Positions 9,965 to 20,009 of a DNA stretch of 64,000 bases are shown one piece after another. The stretch is from Stemphylium vesicarium. Its lineage: Eukaryota > Ascomycota > Dothideomycetes > Pleosporales > Pleosporaceae. The position numbers were made by a program, and so were the translations under genes. The stretch spans positions 1-64,000 of the forward strand of contig QXCR01000100.1 of NCBI GenBank assembly GCA_004380135.1, in the 5' to 3' direction. The notes beneath the pieces were generated by a model. That model made no database searches and was not told where the DNA came from. It saw only the letters and a program-made list of their open reading frames with translations. Within the stretch, counting starts at the first letter, position 1. Every line of letters begins with the position of its first letter.

Positions 9965-11097
9965 ATGCAGACAATTATGGATACGGAGTACCCCTTGCCG
10001 GTGTCCATGCATCGTCCATTCATTACCCTGGAGTCCCAACACGACACTCTGCTGCCATTCCGACACGAGCTGAGACAGGTTACTAAGATAACAGTTGAGA
10101 ACTCTGCGCCATATTCGCTACCTAAACCTCAGCATTTGTCCAGGTTTGAGAGTCTGCCAACAGAGATTCGTATGCGAATGTATACCTTTCTTGGTGTTGA
10201 GCAATCTATGCGGCCTCGGTGGTTTGGGAAAGATGACCCAGACCGCGGAACATCCTATCTTTGATGTTGGGACTGCGAGGATCCCTGGCCGACTGAATTT
10301 GGAGAGCTCGAGACATGTATACTACCCCTCAACTGTAGGATCCGCGATGAAGTCCTGGATACACTTCTTTGGAGAACCGCTCTCAAGTTCCGTTACCAAC
10401 TGAGTAACAAGAAGAAGTTTTTCAACAACTGGCACGCGCTCTACCCATCCTACAAACTTACACAGTAATTGAGCAATGAAATCATTACGGTCACAAGTAC
10501 TCACTATTCTATAGCGGTAACTGGGAACGTATGTCTCCCCCTACGTCAATATTCGCGTGGCTTCGATATGTACGCCTCACCAATCCTATAATAAATCGGT
10601 ATGCGAGCGAGAGGCCCCACACCTGGCGCATCTCCAAGTCCCAAATCAACAGGCCAGTCATCAAAAAAACCGAGTCGGTCCGCTTCGTGGTTAAGCATTG
10701 CCCTTTACTGGTCTCTCTACATATCGATCCAGACTATTCTCTCATCGCACCAAAGAGGGCCAGAGACCTTGAGCTGCTGGTAGCTGCCTCCAAAGAGCTA
10801 GCTCGAACATGTCTAGAATCAGAAACTCTGGGCGTCTTTGGACGGGCAATCTTGATCCCTTTAGATGGAAAGGGCTCATGCGACAAGAGCAGATTCAGGT
10901 CTACGGTGGATCACGATTTTGAAATGAACCTGAAGGTCATCCCTTTCTGTCTTCGCGATGAGGTAGCCGAGGCTTGGAGTCGCGCAACCTTGCGGGAGTC
11001 TGTCGAGTATGGCGAGATCGTTCGTTTCCTCTCTCCCGAGGAATGGCAGAAGAAGCGACTTGACCCACCTCCCGGACCCGTCTTGGATCCGGTATAG
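9965..11097 (+). pseudogene. Decayed F-box-like gene
   Basis: The first frame (from ATG 9965) encodes an F-box-like opening, RFESLPTEIRMRMYTFLGVE, then meets TGA at 10262-10264. The same frame continues with family-like sequence (LNCRIRDEVLDTLLWRTALK) until TAA near 10467. Coding potential then shifts by one or two bases into the frame NHYGHKYSLFYSGNWERM and runs open to TAG at 11095-11097 (YVRLTNPIINRYASERPHTW). No GT-AG intron of reasonable size removes the TGA, so one nonsense change and one frameshift are the simplest reading. A sequencing error or unusual intron cannot be excluded. It was probably a relative of the 8049-9548 family. Confidence 0.55.
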
Positions 11098-11503
11098 GCC
11101 GTGTCATTTCATAGGCTATTCGATTCGAAATGTGCCAGTCCCGAGGTTGACGTATAGCGTATCGCTAGCCAGGGTTCGCCTACAGTACTTTGCAAAACCG
11201 CCCCCACCCTTTGCGCAAGCGACGACTCTGTCAGACCCCTGTCAGCCTAGGATACTCCTTGCTAGTATCAACCAATCATAGAGTACCGAGATCCTGTGGC
11301 TCAAAGTGAGCTAGCTCACAATCACAAAGAACTTTCTTTGTAAAACAGGTCTAATGCAATACTAGCGTTACCGGCGTGATGCACTAGACAAAGTTATACT
11401 ATATTGCAAGTTAAGTTACTACTGTAGTTGTGATTTCTGTCCCATAGCAGCATATCCTCATGCATGGTTACACTCTGAAACAGACCCTGCTCACTCTGCT
11501 TAA
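11098..11503. other. Intergenic interval with short palindromes
   Basis: About 400 bases between the pseudogene and the NLR 3' end. It contains a perfect 14-bp palindrome GTGAGCTAGCTCAC at 11306-11319 and an inverted repeat with 8-bp arms and a 2-nt spacer at 11324-11341 (ACAAAGAA/TTCTTTGT). No gene was seen. Confidence 0.45.
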
Positions 11504-14500
11504 TTACTCTTCTTCCCACTGTTCTAGGACTGCTATAGAAGACTCAAGATTGGGATGACCAGCTTTTAGTACTCGCCGTCGCTGCTGTACACACTGCCTC
11601 ATCAAGACTATAGCCTCTACACTCCGACCCTGTGCTTTCAGCGTCAAGGCTAAGTTAGCCATGCTGGTCAGTGTAGAGGGATGATTGGTGCCGAGCCTCG
11701 TCTTGCGAGTCCCCATCACTTGCACCTGCAGCTTCTCCGCGTCGTCCCATCGACCTTGGTCGCTGTACGTCAACGCCAGGTTGTTCATGCTGATTAACGT
11801 GGAGGGATGGTCGGCTCCCAGCTTTGCCTTGCGACTCTCTATCACTTGTACCTGCAGCTTCTCCGCGTCGTCCCATCGGCCTTGATTCCAATATGTCGAC
11901 GCCAGGTTGTTCATGCTGGACAGCGTGTCGGGATGGTCGGCTCCGAGCTTCGTCCTGCTCATCTCCATCACTTGCACCTCCAGCTTCTCCGCGTCGTCCC
12001 ATCGACCTTGGTTGCTGTATGTCGACGCTAGGTTGGCCATGCTGGTCAGAGTGGAGGGATGGTCTGCTCCAAGCTTCGACTTGCGAGTCTCCATCACTTG
12101 CATCCCCAGCTTCTCGGTGTCCTCCCATCGGCCTTGATTCCAATATATCGATACTAGGTTGTTCATGCTGATCAGCGTGGAGGGATGGTCGGCTCCCAGC
12201 TTTGTCTTGCTCGTCTCCATCACCTGCACCTGCAGCTTCTCCGCATCCTCCCATCGGCCTTGGTTCATATATGTCGACGCTAGGTTGGCCATGCTGGTCA
12301 GCGTGTCGGGATGGTCAGCTCCTAGCTTCGTCTTGCTCATCTCAATCATTTGCACCTGCAGCTTCTCCGCGTCGTCCCATCGCCCTTGGTTGCTGTACGT
12401 TAATGCCAGGTTGTTCATGCTGATTAGCGTGTCGGGATGGTCGGCTCCCAGCTTTACCTTGCGACTCTCTATCACTTGTACCTGCAGCTTCTCCGCGTCG
12501 TCCCATCGACCTTGATTCCAATATGTCGACGCCAGGTTGTTCATGCTGGACAGAGTGTCGGGATGGTCGGCTCCGAGCTTCGTCTTGCGAGTCTCCATTA
12601 CTTGCACCAACAGCTTCTTAGCATCGTACCATCGGCCTTGGTTGCTATATGTCAGTGCTAGATTGCCCATGCTGGTCAGCGTGTTAGGATGGTCAGCTCC
12701 TAGCTTCGTCTTGCTCATCTCCATCACTTGCACCTGTAGCTTCTCAGCATCATCCCATCGACCTTGGTTGCTATATGTCGAAGCTAGGTTGGCCATGCTG
12801 GTCAGCGTGTCGGGATGGTCGGCTCCCAGCTTTGTTTTGCATGTCTCCATCACTTGAACCTCCAGCTTTTCGGCGTCATCCCAGCGGCCCCCAAGTCTAT
12901 ATGCCGATCCTAACATTGCCATACTAGACAGAGTGTCCTTATGCTCTTCCCCTAACATCTTCTTTCGTGCTTTCATTGACTTCGTAGCCAGTGTTGCAGC
13001 GTCGGTGGTATTGCCCACCCTCTCTGCATACCATGCTGCACGGTACAGCAGCGACGCCCATTCTGCTAGCGACGACTCGTCTTCGGGCAGCTGCCCTACC
13101 GCCGACCTTGCATGCGCAAAAAGTGCCCGACATGCTGCCCAGTTCTGGTACTCTCCAGTTGGAAACGCTTCACAGAGATTGCTCACAAACCGCTGCTTCC
13201 ATTGCTCAAGCTTGCTGTTCGCCTCAAGCCACATGCGTGTCGCAAGCTGGACTAGCGCGTGCATCCCAAAGCTCGTGCCACTGGTGTCGACAGAGATGAA
13301 GCAGAAGTTACGCAGTGCTGCTATGTCGTGTTCAAACTGGTCGTCATCCGTGCTAGACTGCGATGCATTGTCTTCTTCATCACTCTCCCAGATATCGTGT
13401 TTAACCTCTTTCTGACTTCTCTGGGCGCCTGTCTGCGCGGCTCGTTTCTGGAGCAGGGCCTCTGGAATCCCTTGCCGATCGAAGAAGCTCATCAGCGAGA
13501 GTAGGTCCGCTGCAGATGGCCGAGTCTGTTGTACATACTCAAACGAGATTTGCCAGGTAACAACAATCGAGTTCTTGGCTTCCCAGTCTCGCCGGAGCTG
13601 GCCGTCATCGTGAGTGAGCAGGCTTGATCGCTTCCGCTCGCTCTTCCTAAACGCCTCCAGGTACTTCGCCACTGAGTATCGGGGCGCTCGTTGTGAGATA
13701 TATGCTGCAGCTTGCACAATAGCGAGCGGCATGTATTCAAGCGCCGCTGCGAGTTCGGTAACATTGCTGTTATCTTCCTGTGGTCCTAGCTTCTTCTCGA
13801 ACAGCACCAGCGCTTGCGCCTCGTCCATCGGCTCTAGACTAACAATGTCGCGCTGCTCGACCAGCTTCAGTGCCGCCTCCCTGTTCCGCGTCGTGACCAG
13901 GATGGAGCCGCGTTCGCAGTGGGGGAGGTATGCGCGGAGCGGTTTGGCTGCAGCGTTCGGGCTCACGGCCGGACGATCTAGCAGAAAGCAGGCATCGTCG
14001 ACGTTGTCTAGCACAAGCAGCCACCGCTGCTTGCAGTCGCACAGCCAGTCATGCACTAGCTTGAAGATGTTCGCCTGCAGGTCTCGCCGCCCCGCGATCT
14101 TAACGCGGTCGGCCATGTCGCGGAAGCTCTGCTCGAACCGGGCGGCGTTGCTGGCGTGCACCCAGAACACCCACGTCTCGGGCGACCGCTGGCGGGTGCG
14201 GTAGGCATGTTCAATGGCGAGCTGCGACTTGCTTCTCTGCTGTTAGCGCGTAGTGCTGGTTGAGCAGGCGTCTGCTTACCCTACGCCGCCTAGGCCGACG
14301 AGCGCAGCCCGCGAGTCCGGCGCTGCGCATATTCGGTCGACCCGGTCGAGTGTCGTGCCTCGCTCAACAAAGTCGGCGTCGCGGGCGAAAGGTATCACGA
14401 GCGACGAAGGAGGAGGAGTCTCCGGTCGTTCTAAGGCGGGACTATTGTTAGTGCTTGCTCGGACCCCTATCCCCACCTTCGGGCAGTCCCGCAACTTACC

Positions 14501-14593
14501 TGGTGGCAGGTTGAACGTAGCATCCACGTTGCCGTTGATAATGCCGGCCTGGAAGCCGGCGTTCGCGTCGCCAAACGAGATGGCCGAAGCCAT
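11504..14593 (-). CDS. NB-ARC/TPR NOD-like receptor (NLR)
   Basis: Three minus-strand exons, 14593-14500, 14430-14280 and 14231-11504, give a 990-aa protein. Exon 1 ends in a PPERPETPPP junction typical of fungal NB-ARC proteins. The second intron is best ended at AAG before C14231, since this restores the Walker A motif GLGGVGKSQLA. Walker B is seen as WLLVLDNVDD and the ARC region as YMPLAIVQAAAYIS. From about residue 505 there are some 11 TPR units of 42 aa (core GRWDDAEKLQVQVME, LGADHPDTL). There is no large N-terminal effector domain, only a 33-residue Gly/Asn-rich segment. Such STAND proteins act in non-self recognition and programmed cell death in fungi. It sits divergent to a CorA-like gene. 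Confidence 0.85.
11640..12960 (-). repeat. Tandem 126-bp TPR-coding repeats
   Basis: About 11 units of 126 bp (42 codons) inside the NLR, nearly identical at DNA level in many stretches. Units form a higher-order pattern: the pair SSMNNLASTYWNQ then ISMNNLALTYS recurs twice (fourth/fifth and ninth/tenth units), which suggests block duplication. Such arrays evolve by unequal exchange and shift recognition specificity in fungal STAND proteins. Confidence 0.85.
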
Positions 14594-15007
14594 GATGCAA
14601 ATTGGAATACAGCACTAGAAAATACACAGGTCGTGGAGGTGTCCGCAGCGAGGTGCTACAGCACCTCAGTCTGACAGGCTGGGTTGGATGTGGCAGCCTG
14701 ATGTTCGGCAAGGTTGTCTTTCCAACCAACCCCACCACTGCCTCGCAATTTTCTTTTCATCTCTAAACGCTTAGAACAGAGCTCGAAGCAACGCTCTATA
14801 GCCGCTACGAAACAGTTTAAAATGATAGCAAACAAAACCGACAGCGGTAAAGTGATTAGACTAGGCAAGCGTTCTGCATTGCGAGAGTTGAGGCTTGTGC
14901 TTATCGTCTAGACATTACGGCGAACGTGTGCGAACGGCACGAAAGGACATGGGACGATGTTTTGAAGGTGCGGAGAATGTATACCTTTCGGATGTACCTC
15001 TCACAAC
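14594..15007. promoter_or_regulatory. Divergent promoter of the NLR and CorA-like genes
   Basis: About 355-415 bases between divergent starts, depending on which CorA-like start is used. An ATG at 14949 opens a short frame that could be an upstream coding exon of the CorA-like gene. No other element was recognised. Confidence 0.4.
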
Positions 15008-16476
15008 GTGATAGGAGCTCAACTCCGCCCAAGTCCAAGTAATGTGAGTCGCTTCGACCACAGCTCGGAACACAGTCTGATAACACACGGTTTCGCGTCC
15101 ACTAAGGGCTACCTTGACGCCTCTCAAAAGCTCCGAGAAGAGCTAGAGAGCCGGCTTAGGATCCCTCCAGTGTTGTTCGACAGGATGTATGTTCAGTCAA
15201 ATGGCTTTGCTGGACACAACTTCTGGCCTAACGACAGCGACGAAGTGAAATGTTACAGCAAGTAAATCCAGCACTAGGCAGCATTAGAGAGACTGATAGA
15301 AGATTTTGCGCTAGCCTTCTGGTCTCGCTTTACTATCAAGCAGGCGTACGACGAGCTCAGGCCAAAAAGGACGTTCACGCCACATGTCTCTAATCACAGG
15401 GCAAAATCCAATGAGTGGAACGCTGAAATCTCTGTACATGGGCCACAGAGCATGCAGCATGGATGGGAATGGTACGAGATGGGGTTCTTCGCTTCCTGGG
15501 ATCCGTCAGGACATGTCACGCTCATGTGCTTCGATGTGCCTGCCAAGTCGCAATCAACCATCTACACGACGTTGTATTCACAGGCAATAGAGCTCTCTAC
15601 TCCATACGCTTCTTTTACGCCGATATTGGACGAGCTACTTCGGCTGTATGACAACTCGGTGTGGTCAATCCGAAATCATATCAGCCGGTGGGAAGCTGTA
15701 AGTCACAAGTAGAAAGACCTAGCGGGTACTGTAACGGCATCAACGCTTACGCAAAGACAGAGGAGGACGCAAGAAATTGATTACGTCCTTTTACATGAAA
15801 TCGCAAGACACGGCGTGCATGTCAACGAGACGTTGAAGGTGGCGGCACGATCGCTCAGCTCTATTCGACAGCACCATGAAAGATCTAGAGTAGAGATTGA
15901 CCTTCTCGGCAGAAAGAGCAAGCGTAGAAGCTGGGACACAGTCGGGGAACATCTTGAGTTCCAGCTGCGATTTCTGGAGGGTCTGGCTGAACGATGTCAA
16001 GCGAACAATGCTCGCATTCAAAATGAAATTACTCTCGTAGGTTTATAGCATTACATCTGCCTTGTTTAATGACTTACACTACAGGCTTTCAATGCGGCAG
16101 CCCAGAGAGACAGCAAAATACAGGTAAGAATGGGAGAACAGGCGACGAGCGAAGCTTCGGCGATGAGAGCGATTGCCGTGGTCACGATGACCTTTCTGCC
16201 GGCTACCTTTGTTTCTGTGAGTCGCCCGCCCTGATGTGACATAAGACCTGGCTAACGGCCGGATTAAAGACGCTTTTCGGGATGAACTTCTTTTCTTTTG
16301 AGCCCAGTAGAGATACTGGAAGTTCATCGTTTACCGTATCCCGCCATTTCTGGGTTTACTGGGCCTTCACAGTCCCTATGACCGTTGTAACGCTCGTTGT
16401 GTGGCTGTGGTGGAATCGTTGTGCTAAGCATCTGACTCTCTCGAAGTCGAAAGCTGGTGTACTTTCTGAAGTGTGA
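15008..16476 (+). CDS. CorA-like two-TM membrane protein
   Basis: Multi-exon gene. Well-supported exons end at 15697 and continue as 15761-16036, 16085-16216 and 16270-16476. The C terminus shows the CorA architecture: TM1 (AIAVVTMTFLPATFVSTLF), then the GMN signature (GMNFFSFE), then TM2 (WVYWAFTVPMTVVTLVVWLWW). A long helix precedes TM1 (AFNAAAQRDSKIQ). The N-terminal domain is soluble (SRLRIPPVLFDRMYVQSNGF, DFALAFWSRFTIKQ). The junction between the first open frame (to about 15248) and the next exon (from about 15280) is uncertain, and the true start may be ATG 14949. The fungal CorA-like family is diverse and metal transport should not be assumed. It lies divergent to the NLR. Confidence 0.7.
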
Positions 16477-16643
16477 TAGTGTAACAAGTCAGTGGGCGGA
16501 AACTGTCGCTACAGTATCGTCCAGCCTGCTCAATCTACTAATTCCAACGCTATCTTCGAGCACATACCGGTATTTCCATAATGTGTTGATTATGATCAAG
16601 GGGCCAGCCTTGTCGCGGAAAACCTGATCGACAGTTGCGACGA

Positions 16644-16691
16644 GGCTGAGCGACAAGGCTGAGCGACAAGGCTGAGCGACAAGGCTGAGCG
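16644..16691 (+). repeat. 13-bp tandem repeat
   Basis: The unit GGCTGAGCGACAA is repeated three times exactly and followed by a partial fourth copy, just upstream of the phosphorylase-like pseudogene. Confidence 0.9.
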
Positions 16692-16801
16692 CTGCTCTTT
16701 ATCTGCGTGGCCGTCTACGATCTCTCACATCTTCTACATACCACAAACACCCAAGTTTTGCAACCCTCCGTGCAACTATTCTTAAGATCCTTTCCCGCAA
16801 C

Positions 16802-17759
16802 ATGGCCTTGAATCATCACTTCACTATCGGGTGGATCTCCCCCTTGCCTTTGGAGAGGGAAGCTGCACGACTTGTATTCGACGAGGAATATCCCCAGGAC
16901 GAGGTCCAATATAAGGGCGTCTTCTATCTGGGCGGCCGAATCGGAGTGCAGCGGCGGATGGGGCTCAGCCAAGCTGCAATCCTTACTGAGAAGATACACG
17001 ATGGATTTCCAAACATCAAATACTTCCTCCTCGTCGGGATCGCTGGCGGCGTACCTCGCTATGGACCAGCTGGTGCGGCCTCGGAGATTGTGCTGGGAGG
17101 CGTGGTTGCCAGCTCTCCGCGGGGTAACCACGGCGGGGTATTGTAGTACGACAAGGGCGCTTGGCAGGTCAAGGACGCCTCAACTTTCGCGGACACACCA
17201 ACGGCGTTCCTGGTGATCTTCTGGTCGCTGTTAACAACCTTCTAGCGGAAGGCTGGTCCAAGACCAACATTTGCGAAACGTTGAAGCAGATGCGTCTTAA
17301 GCTCGACGAAAAACGACGAGGCCAGTATGATGACTCAGGTCCCATTCGTGACAGGCTCTTCGAGGACAGCCATGAGCACCAAGGCACGGAGCTTGACAAT
17401 TGCAAAGATTGCTGCGACGCAGACTACACCATCTCACGCTTTGAGCGCTGAGAGCCTGCTACACGATCGACTGACGAGCCGTCTGTCCACTTTGGCAACA
17501 TTGCCTCGAGCAATCAACTACAAATATCTGCTGTCGAACGCAACAGGGTCCATCTCGAGAATGAGGCAATCTGCTTTGAGATGGAAGCTGCTGGCGTTAT
17601 GGAAGAACATCCATGTGTAGTCATCCGGGGCATCTGCGATTATGCAGATTCTCACAAGAACAAGGACTGGTAAAATTATGCGGCGGCAACTGCGGCAGCA
17701 TACGCGAAGGGACTGTTGTCAATGATTCCTGTACAGTATCGTCGCTTGCACAAAGGGTG
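16802..17759 (+). pseudogene. Decayed PNP/UDP-phosphorylase-like gene
   Basis: The frame from ATG 16802 opens like a fungal nucleoside-phosphorylase domain protein: FTIGWISPLPLEREAARLVF, then YFLLVGIAGGVPRYG. It meets TAG at 17144-17146, where the family usually has GG-x-V-Q-Y, so CAG to TAG is likely. A frameshift follows near 17180 (GHTNGVPGDLLVAVNNLL), another occurs before HFGNIASSNQLQISAV at about 17490, and then the conserved CFEMEAAGVMEEHPCVVIRG and ICDYADSHKNKDW is followed by TAA (likely from CAA) and NYAAATAAAYAKGLLSMIP. Both nonsense changes fit C-to-T in a CpA context, as in repeat-induced point mutation. This domain is a common effector or signalling module of fungal NLRs, so its presence beside an NLR is suggestive. 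Confidence 0.75.
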
Positions 17760-18379
17760 AGGGCGGTTTTGCAAGGTACTGTAGCGCGAAAATGCTCACC
17801 TCGAGACTCGATGACTGGGGACTTAGGCCTGCGCACACGTCATCGCCCAGCACCATCTCTAACTACACTTTTGAAATGCTCAAACAAAGGTGTGATGGGA
17901 TTTCTTTTCCGTTTACGCGTTGCTCGGTGAGCCACCAAGAACAGCAACACTCATGGATACTTGAATTGGAAAGCAGTACGAAGACATGTCCAGCGAGAGC
18001 TCTTTCCGCGCGTCGAACATCTGTGGAAGGCGCGGGTATACACGAAAGAGGCGCAGTGTGCGAAAAGTAGTACTACAAGCATCCGGATCCACCAAGTGCA
18101 AGAGTTCGCCTTACTCGGAACTTCACGGAAGCTTGGCGTGTCAGCAGTGACTTCATCGTCAATATATCCCCACATATGTAGTTTTTCCCCCATTCCAAGG
18201 ACGCAGTTGACAATCCCGGTCCACGTGTTTGCATCGTGATTACTCTTTTTTTTTCGCGACGTCAATTCTTTCTTTGCTAGTCACTACATTTCTGCATCCC
18301 TTCCAAACCGCATCTTGGGCTGGCGCCGTCCATGCGACTTGACATTAACGAAATATCGATTCGCTATTCCTAATCCACC
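17760..18379. other. Intergenic interval
   Basis: 620 bases with no convincing frame. The last 140 bases, which contain a T-run at 18246-18254, are probably the promoter of the following membrane protein. Confidence 0.35.
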
Positions 18380-19210
18380 ATGCCGTTTGAAATATCCGAG
18401 GAATGGGGCTCCTACCACCTAATACCGCAATCCGTGGACGTTGCGCTGAACCCACCTGAATCGTACTTTTTCGTCACAGATTTCCTCATCATAGCTTGCG
18501 GCATCTTATACACGCTCTGCTACATGTTCTACACGATCCGCACCTACAGCGATCGCTTCGTAGCGGGGACCGTCCAGTTTCTCAGCGCGACAATGGCGTA
18601 TGAGATTTACTATGCATACGTCTGCACGACGACTACTTTCCAGCGAGCTTGCTTCTTTGTCTGGTTCTTGTTCGATATCACGTTCGTTACGGTGGCGCTC
18701 AAGTATGCATATAAGCCTGGGGAGCGCGGACGGACGATTGTCAAGTTACTGTGGCAGACGCCTGCTTGGATGGTGTTTTTGTGGTATGTTGGGACGGTGT
18801 GGCCGGACGAGAGGGAGCAGAAGACTGCTTTCTTCACGGGATTGTATCTGGAATTGCCGATTGGATGGGGGCAGGTTTTGTATCTGGTCCAACGGCAGGA
18901 TACTAAAGGGCAGTCGCTTGAGATATGGTACGTTGTTACTGGGAATGAGTCCATTTCGCACAATTACATCCCACAGCCCTAAACTTGAGCGAAAGCTAAC
19001 CGAGCCAGGATCACGAGATATCTGGGATGCATTACGGCGTTCCTGGTGTTCATCTGGCGATATGTCAATGTACCGGAGAACTGGTCGTATGTGGGCAACT
19101 GGTGGAGTATTGGCGGGATGATCATTACTTTGCTGCCGGAGACGATTTACCCCTTTTTCTATGTCTGGGCGCATCGCAAAGAGAGGGAAAAGAAGGTCAA
19201 GGCTGTATGA
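18380..19210 (+). CDS. PaxB-like integral membrane protein (terpene-cyclase superfamily?)
   Basis: Two exons, 18380-18927 and 19009-19210, 249 aa, with about seven hydrophobic segments. Size and topology resemble the fungal PaxB/Pyr4-type membrane cyclases and their bacterial-like relatives. The second helix ends in an acidic position in MAYEIYY, where these enzymes have a key Glu (FAWE-like). The C-terminal segment LPETIYPFFYVWAHRKE places another acidic residue before the last helix. No prenyltransferase, GGPP synthase or polyketide synthase lies nearby, so a biosynthetic cluster is not indicated. A general integral membrane protein of unknown role is the safe reading. The coding strand is G-rich in its 3' half. 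Confidence 0.5.
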
Positions 19211-20009
19211 GCGTGAAGAAAAGCGGGATTAGAGAGAAGCAACCTGGGAGACATAGGCGGATTCCTACACGACGTACGCCAACACTCATAAATAGACGTT
19301 ATTATTGTTTCGACGACTCACAAGAGCATGAGCAGTCCTGCGGCAGTTCACGAGCCAACATTCTCTTGGTACCGGAATATTCGGCAAATCTCATGTTAGG
19401 CCGTAGCTTCATGTCGCGACAATACGCGACACCCAAGACGGGGAATCGGCACCGAAATTTCTCAGCCACACGTTTAGCATCTACGACCAGCGTGTGGCGT
19501 CAACAGCGAATCAAACGTGACAACACATCTTCACGATTATTCTCAGCATCTTTTTCGGGTCGGTCCTACTGTATCGAAAGGATTCTACTGCATGAGCACG
19601 TTGTACCGAAGAAGCAAGTAAGGGCCGATGCAAGTGCATTTGAGTTTTCCTCCAGCTGAGGCTAGGATCGTCAGCGAGGGCTCCTGACGCTGACCAAGCC
19701 TTTTGCAGCGGACAAGCTTCCCACGCGCCCGATCTAGGCCGTCAATGGCGTCCCGACGAGATTGCAGCCACGACACGGAGCGCGCACTCGTCAGTGCTGA
19801 AATCTCTGGCGCAGACTAGATGCAGTGCCGATCCTCAGCCACACCAATGGTTCTGTTGCATCACAAAAGGACCGCAGCTAGTGACACTGAGATACATGAT
19901 TTGATTTAGTCTGCCCAAACTTCTGTTTACTGCTCCCCCGTTTCCTGTCACTCACAACAGTCGTCACATCCTCTACGTAACATTCTAACTGTCAATCGTC
20001 GCCGTCGCA
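19211..20009. other. Intergenic interval
   Basis: 800 bases comprising the 3' UTR of the membrane protein gene and the PNS1 promoter. A frame open to 19659 continues past the end of the previous gene but has no coding character. Confidence 0.4.

Noticed and set aside
11655..12857. Many overlapping open frames on both strands, some repetitive
   Set aside because: They are shadows of the 126-bp TPR repeats of the NLR; the minus-strand frame with NB-ARC/TPR sequence explains all of them.
16644..16691. CRISPR-like or transposon-terminal repeats
   Set aside because: A simple head-to-tail 13-bp tandem repeat with no spacers or transposase nearby; CRISPR arrays are not expected in a fungal nuclear genome.
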